From Ferroglobus sp964463865 (GTDB taxonomy: Archaea; Halobacteriota; Archaeoglobi; Archaeoglobales; Archaeoglobaceae): a stretch of 42,663 bases of DNA. The DNA is taken from the NCBI GenBank assembly GCA_964463865.1, contig CAYXDX010000004.1, positions 1 to 42,663 on the forward strand. Reading direction: 5' to 3'. The first letter of the stretch is position 1, and every line of letters begins with the position of its first letter. Below are positions 6,817 through 13,847 of the stretch, piece by piece. The notes under the pieces are model-generated. The model ran no database searches, was not told where the DNA came from, and saw only the letters and a program-made list of their open reading frames with translations. Made by a program: the position numbers and the translations under genes.

Positions 6817-7904
6817 TGAGAAACTTTCAGTCTTATTGGGCTGAATTTCTCTATTTTTCTGTTCTCTCCTTTAAACACGAGAATCGCCAGCTCCCTCGCC
6901 AGCGCTGGGGCCAGACACATTCCGAACTTTCCGAGCCCGTTGAACTGCAGGAATCCGTTCACCGAAGTCAGTCCTACTACGGGCAGTTCGTCCGCTGCGA
7001 TGTCGTAAACGCCCGCCCACTGCCTCAGGATAGTGAGTCCCTTGAGCTTCGGTATCAGTTCGGTAGAAAGCTTAGCGTACTTCGTGAGAAATTCGAAGCT
7101 TGAAGAAGTGTCTGGACTTTCCACTTCTTTTCCTACTATGCCTCCTACGATCTCTCCTCTCACGCTCTGGCTAACGTAAACGCCTGTGCTCACGTCGAGC
7201 AGATACGGGTCGAGGTAAGGCTTCAGACTCTCGCTGACGCAGATCTCCTCTTTTATTATTTTGTTCCCCAGCTCTACGCCGACGAGTTTCGAAACCTCGT
7301 TGCTCCAAGCACCAGCGGCGTTTATCACGACGTCGGCTTTGTATGTTTCTCCGTCTACCTTAACGCCTTTTACGAATCCTTTCTCCGTTACGATCTCTTT
7401 AACTTCGCTCGCCTTCTTTATTTCGACTCCCATCTCTCTGCAACCTTTCGCGAATCCCCAGATCACCGGCCAGGGAAATATCACTCCTCCTTCCGAGTAG
7501 CTGCCTCCGACGATGACGTCCGTGTTGACGTCCGGGACGAACTCTTTGACGTCTTCGGGGTCGAGAATTTTCGCTTTCACACCTTGCGACCTCGCGACAT
7601 TTACCTCTCTCTTGAGAGTCTGAAAGTCGTCCTCGTTTCTCGCAACCTTCACGTATCCGTCGTGTCTGTAGAGGAAGTTGAACCCTACCTCGGACTGAAC
7701 TCTGTCGTAGATTTTCAGAGTTTTTTTGGCGAGATCTACGAGTTCGGGCTTGGAAAACTGAAGCGTGATACCGCCGGAATTCCTGCCGCTCGCTCCGTAG
7801 AGTGGATACTTCTTTTCGAATACGGTTACGCTTGCGCCCATCTCGGCCAAGAAGTATGCGGCTGAAATTCCGGCTATTCCTGATCCTATAATCGCCACCT
7901 TCAT
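6813..7904 (-). CDS. FAD-dependent amino-acid/amine dehydrogenase, catalytic (DadA/SoxB-like) subunit
   Basis: The 363-residue flavoprotein of the DAO family has an N-terminal dinucleotide fold (IIGSGIAGISAAYFLAEMGA, then the VFEKK acidic strand end) and the GRNSGGI segment that holds the flavin. A second FAD-contact region is NGLGKFGMCLAPALA near the C-terminus. It is most like the catalytic beta subunit of archaeal dye-linked L-proline dehydrogenase, and like sarcosine oxidase beta and glycine oxidase. It is the last gene of a tight four-gene minus-strand operon and overlaps its upstream neighbour by 4 bases. The substrate (proline, hydroxyproline, sarcosine, glycine or another amino acid) cannot be read from sequence. 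Confidence 0.82.
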   Translation of the reverse strand: MKVAIIGSGIAGISAAYFLAEMGASVTVFEKKYPLYGASGRNSGGITLQFSKPELVDLAKKTLKIYDRVQSEVGFNFLYRHDGYVKVARNEDDFQTLKREVNVARSQGVKAKILDPEDVKEFVPDVNTDVIVGGSYSEGGVIFPWPVIWGFAKGCREMGVEIKKASEVKEIVTEKGFVKGVKVDGETYKADVVINAAGAWSNEVSKLVGVELGNKIIKEEICVSESLKPYLDPYLLDVSTGVYVSQSVRGEIVGGIVGKEVESPDTSSSFEFLTKYAKLSTELIPKLKGLTILRQWAGVYDIAADELPVVGLTSVNGFLQFNGLGKFGMCLAPALARELAILVFKGENRKIEKFSPIRLKVSH

Positions 7905-8173
7905 TCCCTATCACCTTCTGCGAGAACGTAGAACGGGACGGGATTTACCGGTGGCCTTTGAGTCGTGATTCCTATCTCTTCTGGGCTCTTCTTCGTCTTC
8001 TGGCTGAGTATCCTCAGTATGTGCATCAGACAACCTTTACCCTGGCAGGCTCCGGTGGTAGCTCCGGTGTATCTCTTCAGGCTTTCTATGTCGTCGTATC
8101 CCTCCTCGATCGCGTGAATTATCTCCTCCTCCGTGATGTCCTCACACCTGCAAACGATCTTCCTCGGCTTCAT
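7901..8173 (-). CDS. BFD-like [2Fe-2S] subunit of the dehydrogenase
   Basis: The 90-residue protein has the BFD fold pattern VCRCEDITEEEI with the first cysteine pair, and TGACQGKGCLMHI with the second pair, together binding one [2Fe-2S] cluster. In heterotetrameric dye-linked proline dehydrogenases and opine or nopaline oxidase-like enzymes, such a subunit or domain relays electrons between the two flavoproteins. It overlaps both flanking genes by 4 bases (ATGA), which implies fixed stoichiometry. Confidence 0.82.
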   Translation of the reverse strand: MKPRKIVCRCEDITEEEIIHAIEEGYDDIESLKRYTGATTGACQGKGCLMHILRILSQKTKKSPEEIGITTQRPPVNPVPFYVLAEGDRE

Positions 8174-8661
8174 TCTACCACCCTCTTAACGGCACGCGCC
8201 TCAAAAATCAGGTCTTTATCAACTTCGACCGTCACGAGCTGAGTTCTGTCGTTTCTCTCTGGGTTCAGCGCCCATGTAATAACGCCCTCTCCAATTACTT
8301 CGCCTTTTCTGTTCAGGACGAGAACTTTGTCTCCCTTCTTCAGCCAGGGCAGGAATTCGTACTGTAGCGTGACGTAACCTTTGTCGTCTTTTATCTGGAG
8401 CATGAAAATTGCTAAACCAGGACAAACTCTTATACACGCCATGCACCCGATACACTTCTCGTAATCAACTTTTGGCGTGTCGTTTATGTTTTCCATTATT
8501 ATGGCTCCGTATTTGCACGACTCCTTACACGGCGAGCAGGGAATTCTCTGCGGGCACTCTATATACGCCACTGGCCTTTTGTCTCTCAGCCTCTCCTCGC
8601 TTGGAGGCTCTGGAAGTTCCTCCTCTACTAAATATCCTCTCTTGCAGAAGTCCTGCACCAT
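8170..8661 (-). CDS. Two-cluster ferredoxin-like subunit of the dehydrogenase
   Basis: The 163-residue protein has two four-cysteine sets, CPQRIPCSPCKESCKYGAI and CIGCMACIRVCPGLAI, suited to two [4Fe-4S] clusters. A C-terminal beta-rich segment of about 75 residues (LKKGDKVLVLNRKGEVIGEGV) is not part of a simple ferredoxin. It starts directly after the stop of the large flavoprotein gene with no spacing. It is probably the electron-wire subunit of the complex, passing electrons to a cellular ferredoxin or quinone carrier. Confidence 0.8.
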   Translation of the reverse strand: MVQDFCKRGYLVEEELPEPPSEERLRDKRPVAYIECPQRIPCSPCKESCKYGAIIMENINDTPKVDYEKCIGCMACIRVCPGLAIFMLQIKDDKGYVTLQYEFLPWLKKGDKVLVLNRKGEVIGEGVITWALNPERNDRTQLVTVEVDKDLIFEARAVKRVVE

Positions 8662-10221
8662 TTACCTCACCACCTTTTCGAGACCTTTGAGTATCCTCTC
8701 TCCGAACGGACCTCTCCTGAACTCCTCAAGCTCCTTAACGACCTGATCTCTCAGCTGAACGGCTTCGTCATCTCCGTATCCGAGCTTTATCGCCGCGTCG
8801 AGCCCAGCGATTCTCCCCTCCATCATCGCCGCCGTAGCCTCCTCTATTCCGGCCACATCTCCGGCGACGTAAACTCCTTCTACCGTAGTCTCTCCGAACT
8901 TGTTTCTTACCGGAACGAGTCCTCCGAGTTCTGGAACGAATTTCATCTCGCATCCGGCCTGGTAAAGCAGCTCGTGAGCTGGAGACAATCCTACGGCGAC
9001 GCATATGAAGTCGCAGTCTATCTTTTTCTCGGTTCCCGGAATCGGTTGCCACTTGTCGTCGAGTTCTACTATCACCGCACCCTCTACTTTCTTTTCACCG
9101 AGGGCCCTCAGTATCGTGTGCCTCGTGTAGATCGGAACGCCGAGCCTTCTAACTTTAGCCGCGTGAACGAAGTATCCTCCTATGAACGGCATCGCTTCGA
9201 CGATCGCCGCAACATCAACGCCTGCTTGCAGAAGCTGGTAGCTCAGTATGAGTCCGACGTTTCCGGACCCCACTATCAATCCGCGGTTTCCTGGCTTGAC
9301 CCCGTAAACGTTCATCAGCGTCTGAACACCTCCGGCTCCGTACACTCCAGGAAGATCGTTGTTCTCGAAGATCAGCGTCCTCTCGTAGGCTCCAGTCGCT
9401 ATTATAATCTTCTTCGCGTTTACCCTTAGAAGCTTCTTTTCCTTCTCCACCGCCGCCACCGTCTTTCCGTATACTCCGAAGACCTTCGTCTCGGTTCTGA
9501 CGTCGACGTTGTCGAGTTCTTCGACCTCTTTTCTCAGTATTTCGGCTATTCTAATCCCTCTCGTTCCGGCGTAGTGTTCTCCGCTTCCGAAGAATCTGTG
9601 CGTCTGTTTTATCAGCTGACCGCCGAGATACGGATTTTCGTCCATCAAAACGACCTTAGCACCGAGCCTTCCGGCGTATATCGCGGCCGAAAGCCCTGCT
9701 GGGCCTCCGCCGATTATCGCTATGTCCGTGTTTATTTCTTCGTAACTGGCCTCTTCCTTCGGCAGAGATCTCGGGAACTCTCCAATTCCGGCAATTTTCC
9801 TCATCTGCTTGGTTGCAATTTCTCTCAGCGTTCTCGTGCTCGTGAACTTCTTGTAGTGGGATCCGTGAGGGAAGAACCTGTCTATTATCCTGTCGAAAAT
9901 TGCCATCGCATCCCTTTCGGCATCGGGATACGCGTTCTGCGTCTCTATCTGCATTCCGTCTCTCACGTAAACCTTGCAAATCCTGACGTTGGGTATTCCG
10001 TCGACCGTCATCATGCACTGGGAACACTTCCCGATGGCGCAGAAGAAACCTCTCGGCCTGTGGAACCTGAACGACCTGCTGAACACTCTAATCCCTGCAG
10101 CGTAAAGTGCTGCGGCGACAGTCTCTCCTTCGAACGCTTTTATCGGTTTTCCGTTGAAGTATATCGTTACCTCTCTACCTCTCTTAAAATCGACTATCGG
10201 GTGTTCTTGAAGCCTTGTCAT
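8662..10221 (-). CDS. Sarcosine-oxidase-alpha/proline-dehydrogenase-alpha-like flavoprotein
   Basis: The 519-residue protein has an N-terminal [2Fe-2S] domain of the Fer2_4 type (Cys61, 66, 69 and 82 in the CAIGKCSQC and RICKV region). A pyridine-nucleotide-disulfide-oxidoreductase fold follows, with GGGPAGLSAAIYAGRLGA for FAD, GSGNVGLILSY for a second nucleotide, and a GDVAGIEEATAAMMEG flavin motif near the end. This matches the alpha subunit of archaeal dye-linked proline dehydrogenase and HcnA/B-like proteins, which oxidises NADH or passes electrons. ATG 10221 is chosen over GTG 10230 because AAGGTGAAA lies at proper spacing. It is the first gene of the operon. Confidence 0.84.
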   Translation of the reverse strand: MTRLQEHPIVDFKRGREVTIYFNGKPIKAFEGETVAAALYAAGIRVFSRSFRFHRPRGFFCAIGKCSQCMMTVDGIPNVRICKVYVRDGMQIETQNAYPDAERDAMAIFDRIIDRFFPHGSHYKKFTSTRTLREIATKQMRKIAGIGEFPRSLPKEEASYEEINTDIAIIGGGPAGLSAAIYAGRLGAKVVLMDENPYLGGQLIKQTHRFFGSGEHYAGTRGIRIAEILRKEVEELDNVDVRTETKVFGVYGKTVAAVEKEKKLLRVNAKKIIIATGAYERTLIFENNDLPGVYGAGGVQTLMNVYGVKPGNRGLIVGSGNVGLILSYQLLQAGVDVAAIVEAMPFIGGYFVHAAKVRRLGVPIYTRHTILRALGEKKVEGAVIVELDDKWQPIPGTEKKIDCDFICVAVGLSPAHELLYQAGCEMKFVPELGGLVPVRNKFGETTVEGVYVAGDVAGIEEATAAMMEGRIAGLDAAIKLGYGDDEAVQLRDQVVKELEEFRRGPFGERILKGLEKVVR

Positions 10222-10271
10222 CGCTTTCACCTTCTAAAATTATTTACAGTTTAGCTGGAAGCTGTCGATTA

Positions 10272-10279
10272 TTTAAATT
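10272..10279 (-). promoter_or_regulatory. TATA-like element for the four-gene dehydrogenase operon
   Basis: On the minus strand an AAAATTTAAAT element lies about 50 bases before the ATG at 10221. The AAGGTGAAA ribosome site lies between, consistent with a short 5' leader. Confidence 0.45.
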
Positions 10280-10330
10280 TTGTTAAAATTCTGCTCGGAA
10301 ACCTATTTACGCTCTTCGGATTTTTTGGAC

Positions 10331-10448
10331 AAAATCGTTAAAAATCGTTCCGAAATGTTTAATCATTAGCAAAATTTATATAGTAGGTCATAAAATTTCA
10401 AATGAATAAAAAAGAAAAATCTTAAATAGTTCCTAATTCAACGATTTT
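10331..10448. promoter_or_regulatory. Three copies of AAAATCGTT in the divergent promoter region
   Basis: AAAATCGTT occurs at 10331-10339 and again at 10341-10349, exactly one helical turn apart, and once inverted (AACGATTTT) at 10440-10448. The direct pair lies upstream of a TTTATATA box (10375-10382). The inverted copy lies just before the ribosome site of the thiolase operon. The arrangement suggests a shared operator for the divergent dehydrogenase and thiolase operons. Confidence 0.4.
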
Positions 10449-10462
10449 TCGGGTGGATTGAG

Positions 10463-11605
10463 ATGAGGGTAGCCGTCGTCGGAGTTGGATACTACGGCTT
10501 CAACGCGAACACACCGGACATGAGCTGGAAGGAAATAATGTACGAGGCAGCAGTGAGGGCTTACGAAGATGCCGGAATAAACCCGAGAAGAGACGTTGAC
10601 TGCTTCGTAACGTGCGCAGAAGACTTCTGGGAAGGCTTTGCCATTTTCGACGAGTTCGTTCCGGACCAGCTTGGTGCGGTGCTCAAGCCGACATTCACAG
10701 TCACGGCGGACTTTTTGCACGGAATAGCGAACGCGTACATGATAATAAAGAGCGGTCTGGCGGAAATTGCGGTGGTCGAGGCACACAGTAAAGCGAGCGA
10801 CATCGTGACGTTCGGAGAGGTGGTAAAGTTCGCTTTCGATCCGATCTGGCTGAGGCCGATAGGTAGAGGGCATCCGTTCTACTTCGCCGCACTCGAGAAG
10901 TCTTACTACATGAATAAAAGAGGATACTCCGAAGAGCTCTTCGCGGAGATCGTTGTGAAGAACAAGAAGAACGGAAGGCTCAACAAGGACGCTCCCTACT
11001 CTGCCGACGTAAGCGTAGACGACGTTCTGAGCAGCGAGCCGGCTTATTATCCTTTGAGAAAGCTCGAAATTGCGGAGAGAAGCGACGGAGCGATTGTATT
11101 TGTCCTCGCGAATGAGGACATTGCTAAAGAACTAAAGGACGAACCGATTTGGGTTTCCGGCGTTGGTTGGTGCAGTGAGACGAGCAACTACGACACGATG
11201 AGCTTCGAAGCGGAATACGCGAGGAAAGCTGCCGAAATGGCTTACGGGATGGCCGGGATAGAAAACCCGAGGAGAGAGATAGGTTTGGCCGAAGTCGACG
11301 ACAGGTTCTCTTACAAGGAAGCGCAGCACATCGAAGCTCTCGGATTAGCGAAGAAGGGAGACGTAGAAGAGCTCGTGAAGAGCGGATACTTCGACAGAAA
11401 GGGCGAGATTCCGGTAAACGTCTCCGGAGGTAGCCTGAGCGTGGGCAACCTCCTCGAAGCTACTGGCGGTCAGAAAGCCCTCGAAGTCGTTCTGCAGTTG
11501 AGGGGAGAAGCTGGAAGGAGGCAGGTAGACGCTGAAGTCGGCGTGGCAATGTCTTGGAGATACGTTCCGACGGCGAGCGGTGCCGTGGTTGTGTTCTCGA
11601 GGTGA
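10463..11605 (+). CDS. Thiolase-fold protein lacking thiolase catalytic residues (paralogue 1)
   Basis: The 380-residue protein aligns end to end with archaeal SCP2-type thiolases (VAVVGVGYYGF start, KNKKNG, DGAIVFV, IPVNVSGGSLS). The usual nucleophile motif with Cys is replaced by TADFLHG (Phe84), the HDCF His motif by DDRF (279-282), and the GHP His by Asn329. It therefore cannot act as a normal thiolase and may be a structural or CoA-binding partner of the second paralogue. The start is set by GGGTGGATTGAG. It leads a five-gene operon: thiolase-like 1, thiolase-like 2, DUF35, DUF35, acyl-CoA dehydrogenase. Confidence 0.8.
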   Translation: MRVAVVGVGYYGFNANTPDMSWKEIMYEAAVRAYEDAGINPRRDVDCFVTCAEDFWEGFAIFDEFVPDQLGAVLKPTFTVTADFLHGIANAYMIIKSGLAEIAVVEAHSKASDIVTFGEVVKFAFDPIWLRPIGRGHPFYFAALEKSYYMNKRGYSEELFAEIVVKNKKNGRLNKDAPYSADVSVDDVLSSEPAYYPLRKLEIAERSDGAIVFVLANEDIAKELKDEPIWVSGVGWCSETSNYDTMSFEAEYARKAAEMAYGMAGIENPRREIGLAEVDDRFSYKEAQHIEALGLAKKGDVEELVKSGYFDRKGEIPVNVSGGSLSVGNLLEATGGQKALEVVLQLRGEAGRRQVDAEVGVAMSWRYVPTASGAVVVFSR

Positions 11606-11610
11606 TGGTC

Positions 11611-12810
11611 ATGTTCGAGAGGGTTAAGGGTTTGAAGTTCCACAAGAAGCAGGACGTCGCAATTGTAGGAGCTGGAATGACGATTTTCAGAAGGAGACTG
11701 AACGAGACTGGAAAGGAGCTGAGCTACTACGCTGTAAAGCAGGCCTTAGAAGAGGCGGGCTTGGACATTTCCGACATCGACATGGTAGTGATGGGCTCTG
11801 CCCCTGACGCTTTCGACGGAATCCACATGAAGGGCGAATACCTGCTCGACGGGGCTGGAGCAAGCGGAAGACCATACATGAGGGTATACGTAGGTGGAGG
11901 AACTGGCGTATTCGCACCCATCGCCGGATACTGGCACGTTGCGAGCGGTCTTGCTGACGTCTGCCTCGTCGTCTGCGAGGAGAAAATGAGCTCTTCGTAT
12001 CCGCACCCTCAGTCGGCGTTCAAATACATCTGGGACCCGATTCTGGACAGACCGCTCAAGCCGAACCTCATATGGATCTTCGCCCTCGAGATGAGGAGAT
12101 ACATGCACGTGAACAACATAAAGCACGAGGACATAGCGCTCGTCTCGGTTAAGAACAAGGCCAACGCCCTCGACCATCCGGCAGCACAGCTCGCTGCGAA
12201 GATAACCGTGGAGGACGTGCTGAACAGCGAACCGATGGCTTTGCCCGTCAGAAGGCTCGACGTCTCGCCACCGAGCGACGGAGCTTCGGCTTTGATAATG
12301 GTTGCCCCGCACATCGCGAGACAGCTTACCGACGAACCGGTCTGGGTCTCTGGGGTTGGCTGGGCTCTTGACACGACGTACTGGACAAACAGAGATCTCT
12401 ACTTCCCGAGATATGTAGCTGAGGCAGCCAAGATGGCATACAGAATGGCTCACATAACTGACCCGAGGAAGGAGATCGACGTCGCTGAGCCATACGACCC
12501 GTTCGACTACAAGGAGCTGCACCACATGGAGGGTCTGGGGCTTGCGAAGAAGGGTGAGGCTCCGATCTTGACGAGAGAGGGTGTAACTGCGAGAGACGGC
12601 GACCTGCCGGTTTGCCCGAGCGGAGGTCTGCTCGGAGTAGGGAACCCGATAGCTGCGACGATGGGCGTGAAGGTTGCGGAAATTTACTGGCAGCTCTCCT
12701 ACAGAGCTGGAAAGAGGCAGGTCGCCAAAGAGGTCACGACCGGCGTCGCTCAGGCTTGGGGAGACTTGATGCAGGTTGGAACCGTTATGGTTCTTTCGAA
12801 TAAGAGGTGA
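11611..12810 (+). CDS. Thiolase-fold protein of Ltp2-like (aldolase) type (paralogue 2)
   Basis: The 399-residue thiolase-superfamily protein carries GGGTG (95-99) where the nucleophilic Cys should be, YDPF (Tyr295) instead of HDCF, and GNP (Asn345) instead of GHP. Ltp2, the steroid side-chain aldolase that works with the DUF35 protein ChsH2, is a thiolase-fold enzyme with a repurposed active site that uses tyrosines, so a retro-aldol cleavage of a beta-hydroxyacyl-CoA is a reasonable hypothesis here. ATG 11611 is chosen because GAGGTGAT sits about 5 bases before it; ATG 11605 overlaps that site. The next gene overlaps the stop. Confidence 0.82.
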   Translation: MFERVKGLKFHKKQDVAIVGAGMTIFRRRLNETGKELSYYAVKQALEEAGLDISDIDMVVMGSAPDAFDGIHMKGEYLLDGAGASGRPYMRVYVGGGTGVFAPIAGYWHVASGLADVCLVVCEEKMSSSYPHPQSAFKYIWDPILDRPLKPNLIWIFALEMRRYMHVNNIKHEDIALVSVKNKANALDHPAAQLAAKITVEDVLNSEPMALPVRRLDVSPPSDGASALIMVAPHIARQLTDEPVWVSGVGWALDTTYWTNRDLYFPRYVAEAAKMAYRMAHITDPRKEIDVAEPYDPFDYKELHHMEGLGLAKKGEAPILTREGVTARDGDLPVCPSGGLLGVGNPIAATMGVKVAEIYWQLSYRAGKRQVAKEVTTGVAQAWGDLMQVGTVMVLSNKR

Positions 12811-13346
12811 TGGAGTTGGCGGTCGGTAAGAAGGAAATTAGCTGTCCTCCTTACGTTAAGGGGAGAGAGCTTGAGGCCGAGGACTTAAAGAAGGGTAGAG
12901 TAACCTTCGTCGAGGACCACCCGGACATAAGATACTCGTTTACGGCCGGGCAGGCGATAAGCAGGTTCCTGAACGGATTGAAGGAAGGCAAGATTCTCGG
13001 AACGAAGTGCAACAAGTGTGGCAGAGTGATGGTTCCCCCGAGAACGTTCTGCGAGCTGTGTTTCAAACCCGTTAACGAGTGGGTCGAGTTGAAGGACACC
13101 GGGACGGTGGAAACGTTCTCGATCTCCTACATCGATCCAGACGCCAGACCCCTTGAAGAGCCGGAAATCGTGGCGGTCATATCCATCGACGGAGCGTCGC
13201 CGCACATGGGAATACTCCACAAACTCGGCGAGGTGAAACCGGAGGACGTCTACATAGGAATGAAGGTGAAGGCCGTCTGGAAGCCTAAAGAGGAAAGAGA
13301 GGGTGCCGTAACGGACATTCTCTACTGGAAGCCTTTAGAGGGGTGA
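12807..13346 (+). CDS. DUF35 OB-fold/zinc-ribbon protein, acyl-CoA partner (copy 1)
   Basis: The 179-residue DUF35 protein has an N-terminal helix, a rubredoxin-like zinc ribbon with two cysteine pairs (CNKCG and CELC), and an OB fold (TVETFSISYIDPDARPLEEPEIVAVI). DUF35 proteins bind the CoA end of substrates and form obligate complexes with thiolases, HMG-CoA synthase or Ltp2-type aldolases. The exact start is uncertain: GTG 12807, ATG 12810 or TTG 12816 are all possible in the overlap with the thiolase-like gene. It has a longer N-terminal extension (about 40 residues) than the second copy. Confidence 0.85.
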   Translation: MMELAVGKKEISCPPYVKGRELEAEDLKKGRVTFVEDHPDIRYSFTAGQAISRFLNGLKEGKILGTKCNKCGRVMVPPRTFCELCFKPVNEWVELKDTGTVETFSISYIDPDARPLEEPEIVAVISIDGASPHMGILHKLGEVKPEDVYIGMKVKAVWKPKEEREGAVTDILYWKPLEG

Positions 13347-13351
13347 TTTGA

Positions 13352-13822
13352 ATGGTCTTTACCGAAAAGATTATCGACCCGAGAGAGTTGAGGCACGTGG
13401 AGGGGAAGATAGAGCTGTATTGGATTTACACGAGCGGAGAGGCGGGAGACCAGTTTTTCAAGAAGCTTAAGGACGAGGGTAAGTTCTTGGCCACCAAATG
13501 TAAGAAGTGCGGTCACGTGTTCTTCCCACCGCGAATATACTGCGAGTTCGACTTCAGCGAAACTGAAACCGTGGAGATAAGCGGAGAGGGATGCGTAGAG
13601 GCTTATTCGGTAGTTTACTACGACAAAGACGGTAAAAAACTCGAAAAGCCGGAAATTTACGCCATGATTCAGCTCGACGGAACCAACGGGAGAATAATTC
13701 ACTTGCTCGGAGAAGTGGAGCCCGAAGACGTCTGCGTTGGAATGAGAGTGAAACCGGTTCTGAAGCCTAAAGAGGAGAGGGAAGGCAGGATAACCGACAT
13801 ACTCTACTACAAACCCTCTTAA
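13352..13822 (+). CDS. DUF35 OB-fold protein with incomplete zinc ribbon (copy 2)
   Basis: The 156-residue paralogue of the preceding gene also has a helical N-terminus, ribbon and OB fold, and the ends of the two proteins are nearly identical (KPKEEREG then TDILY). The ribbon keeps CKKCG and a third Cys (YCEFDF), but Asp stands where the fourth Cys is expected, so zinc binding may be weakened or use Asp. The GGGGTGATTTGA ribosome site fixes the start. Two thiolase-like and two DUF35 proteins together suggest a heteromeric complex with one DUF35 per thiolase-like subunit. Confidence 0.83.
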   Translation: MVFTEKIIDPRELRHVEGKIELYWIYTSGEAGDQFFKKLKDEGKFLATKCKKCGHVFFPPRIYCEFDFSETETVEISGEGCVEAYSVVYYDKDGKKLEKPEIYAMIQLDGTNGRIIHLLGEVEPEDVCVGMRVKPVLKPKEEREGRITDILYYKPS

Positions 13823-13847
13823 AATCTTTTTTTGGGGTGATCGGATT

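Noticed and set aside
10463..12810. Mevalonate-type acetyl-CoA thiolase / HMG-CoA synthase pair
   Set aside because: That archaeal complex keeps catalytic Cys and His residues; both proteins here lack them.
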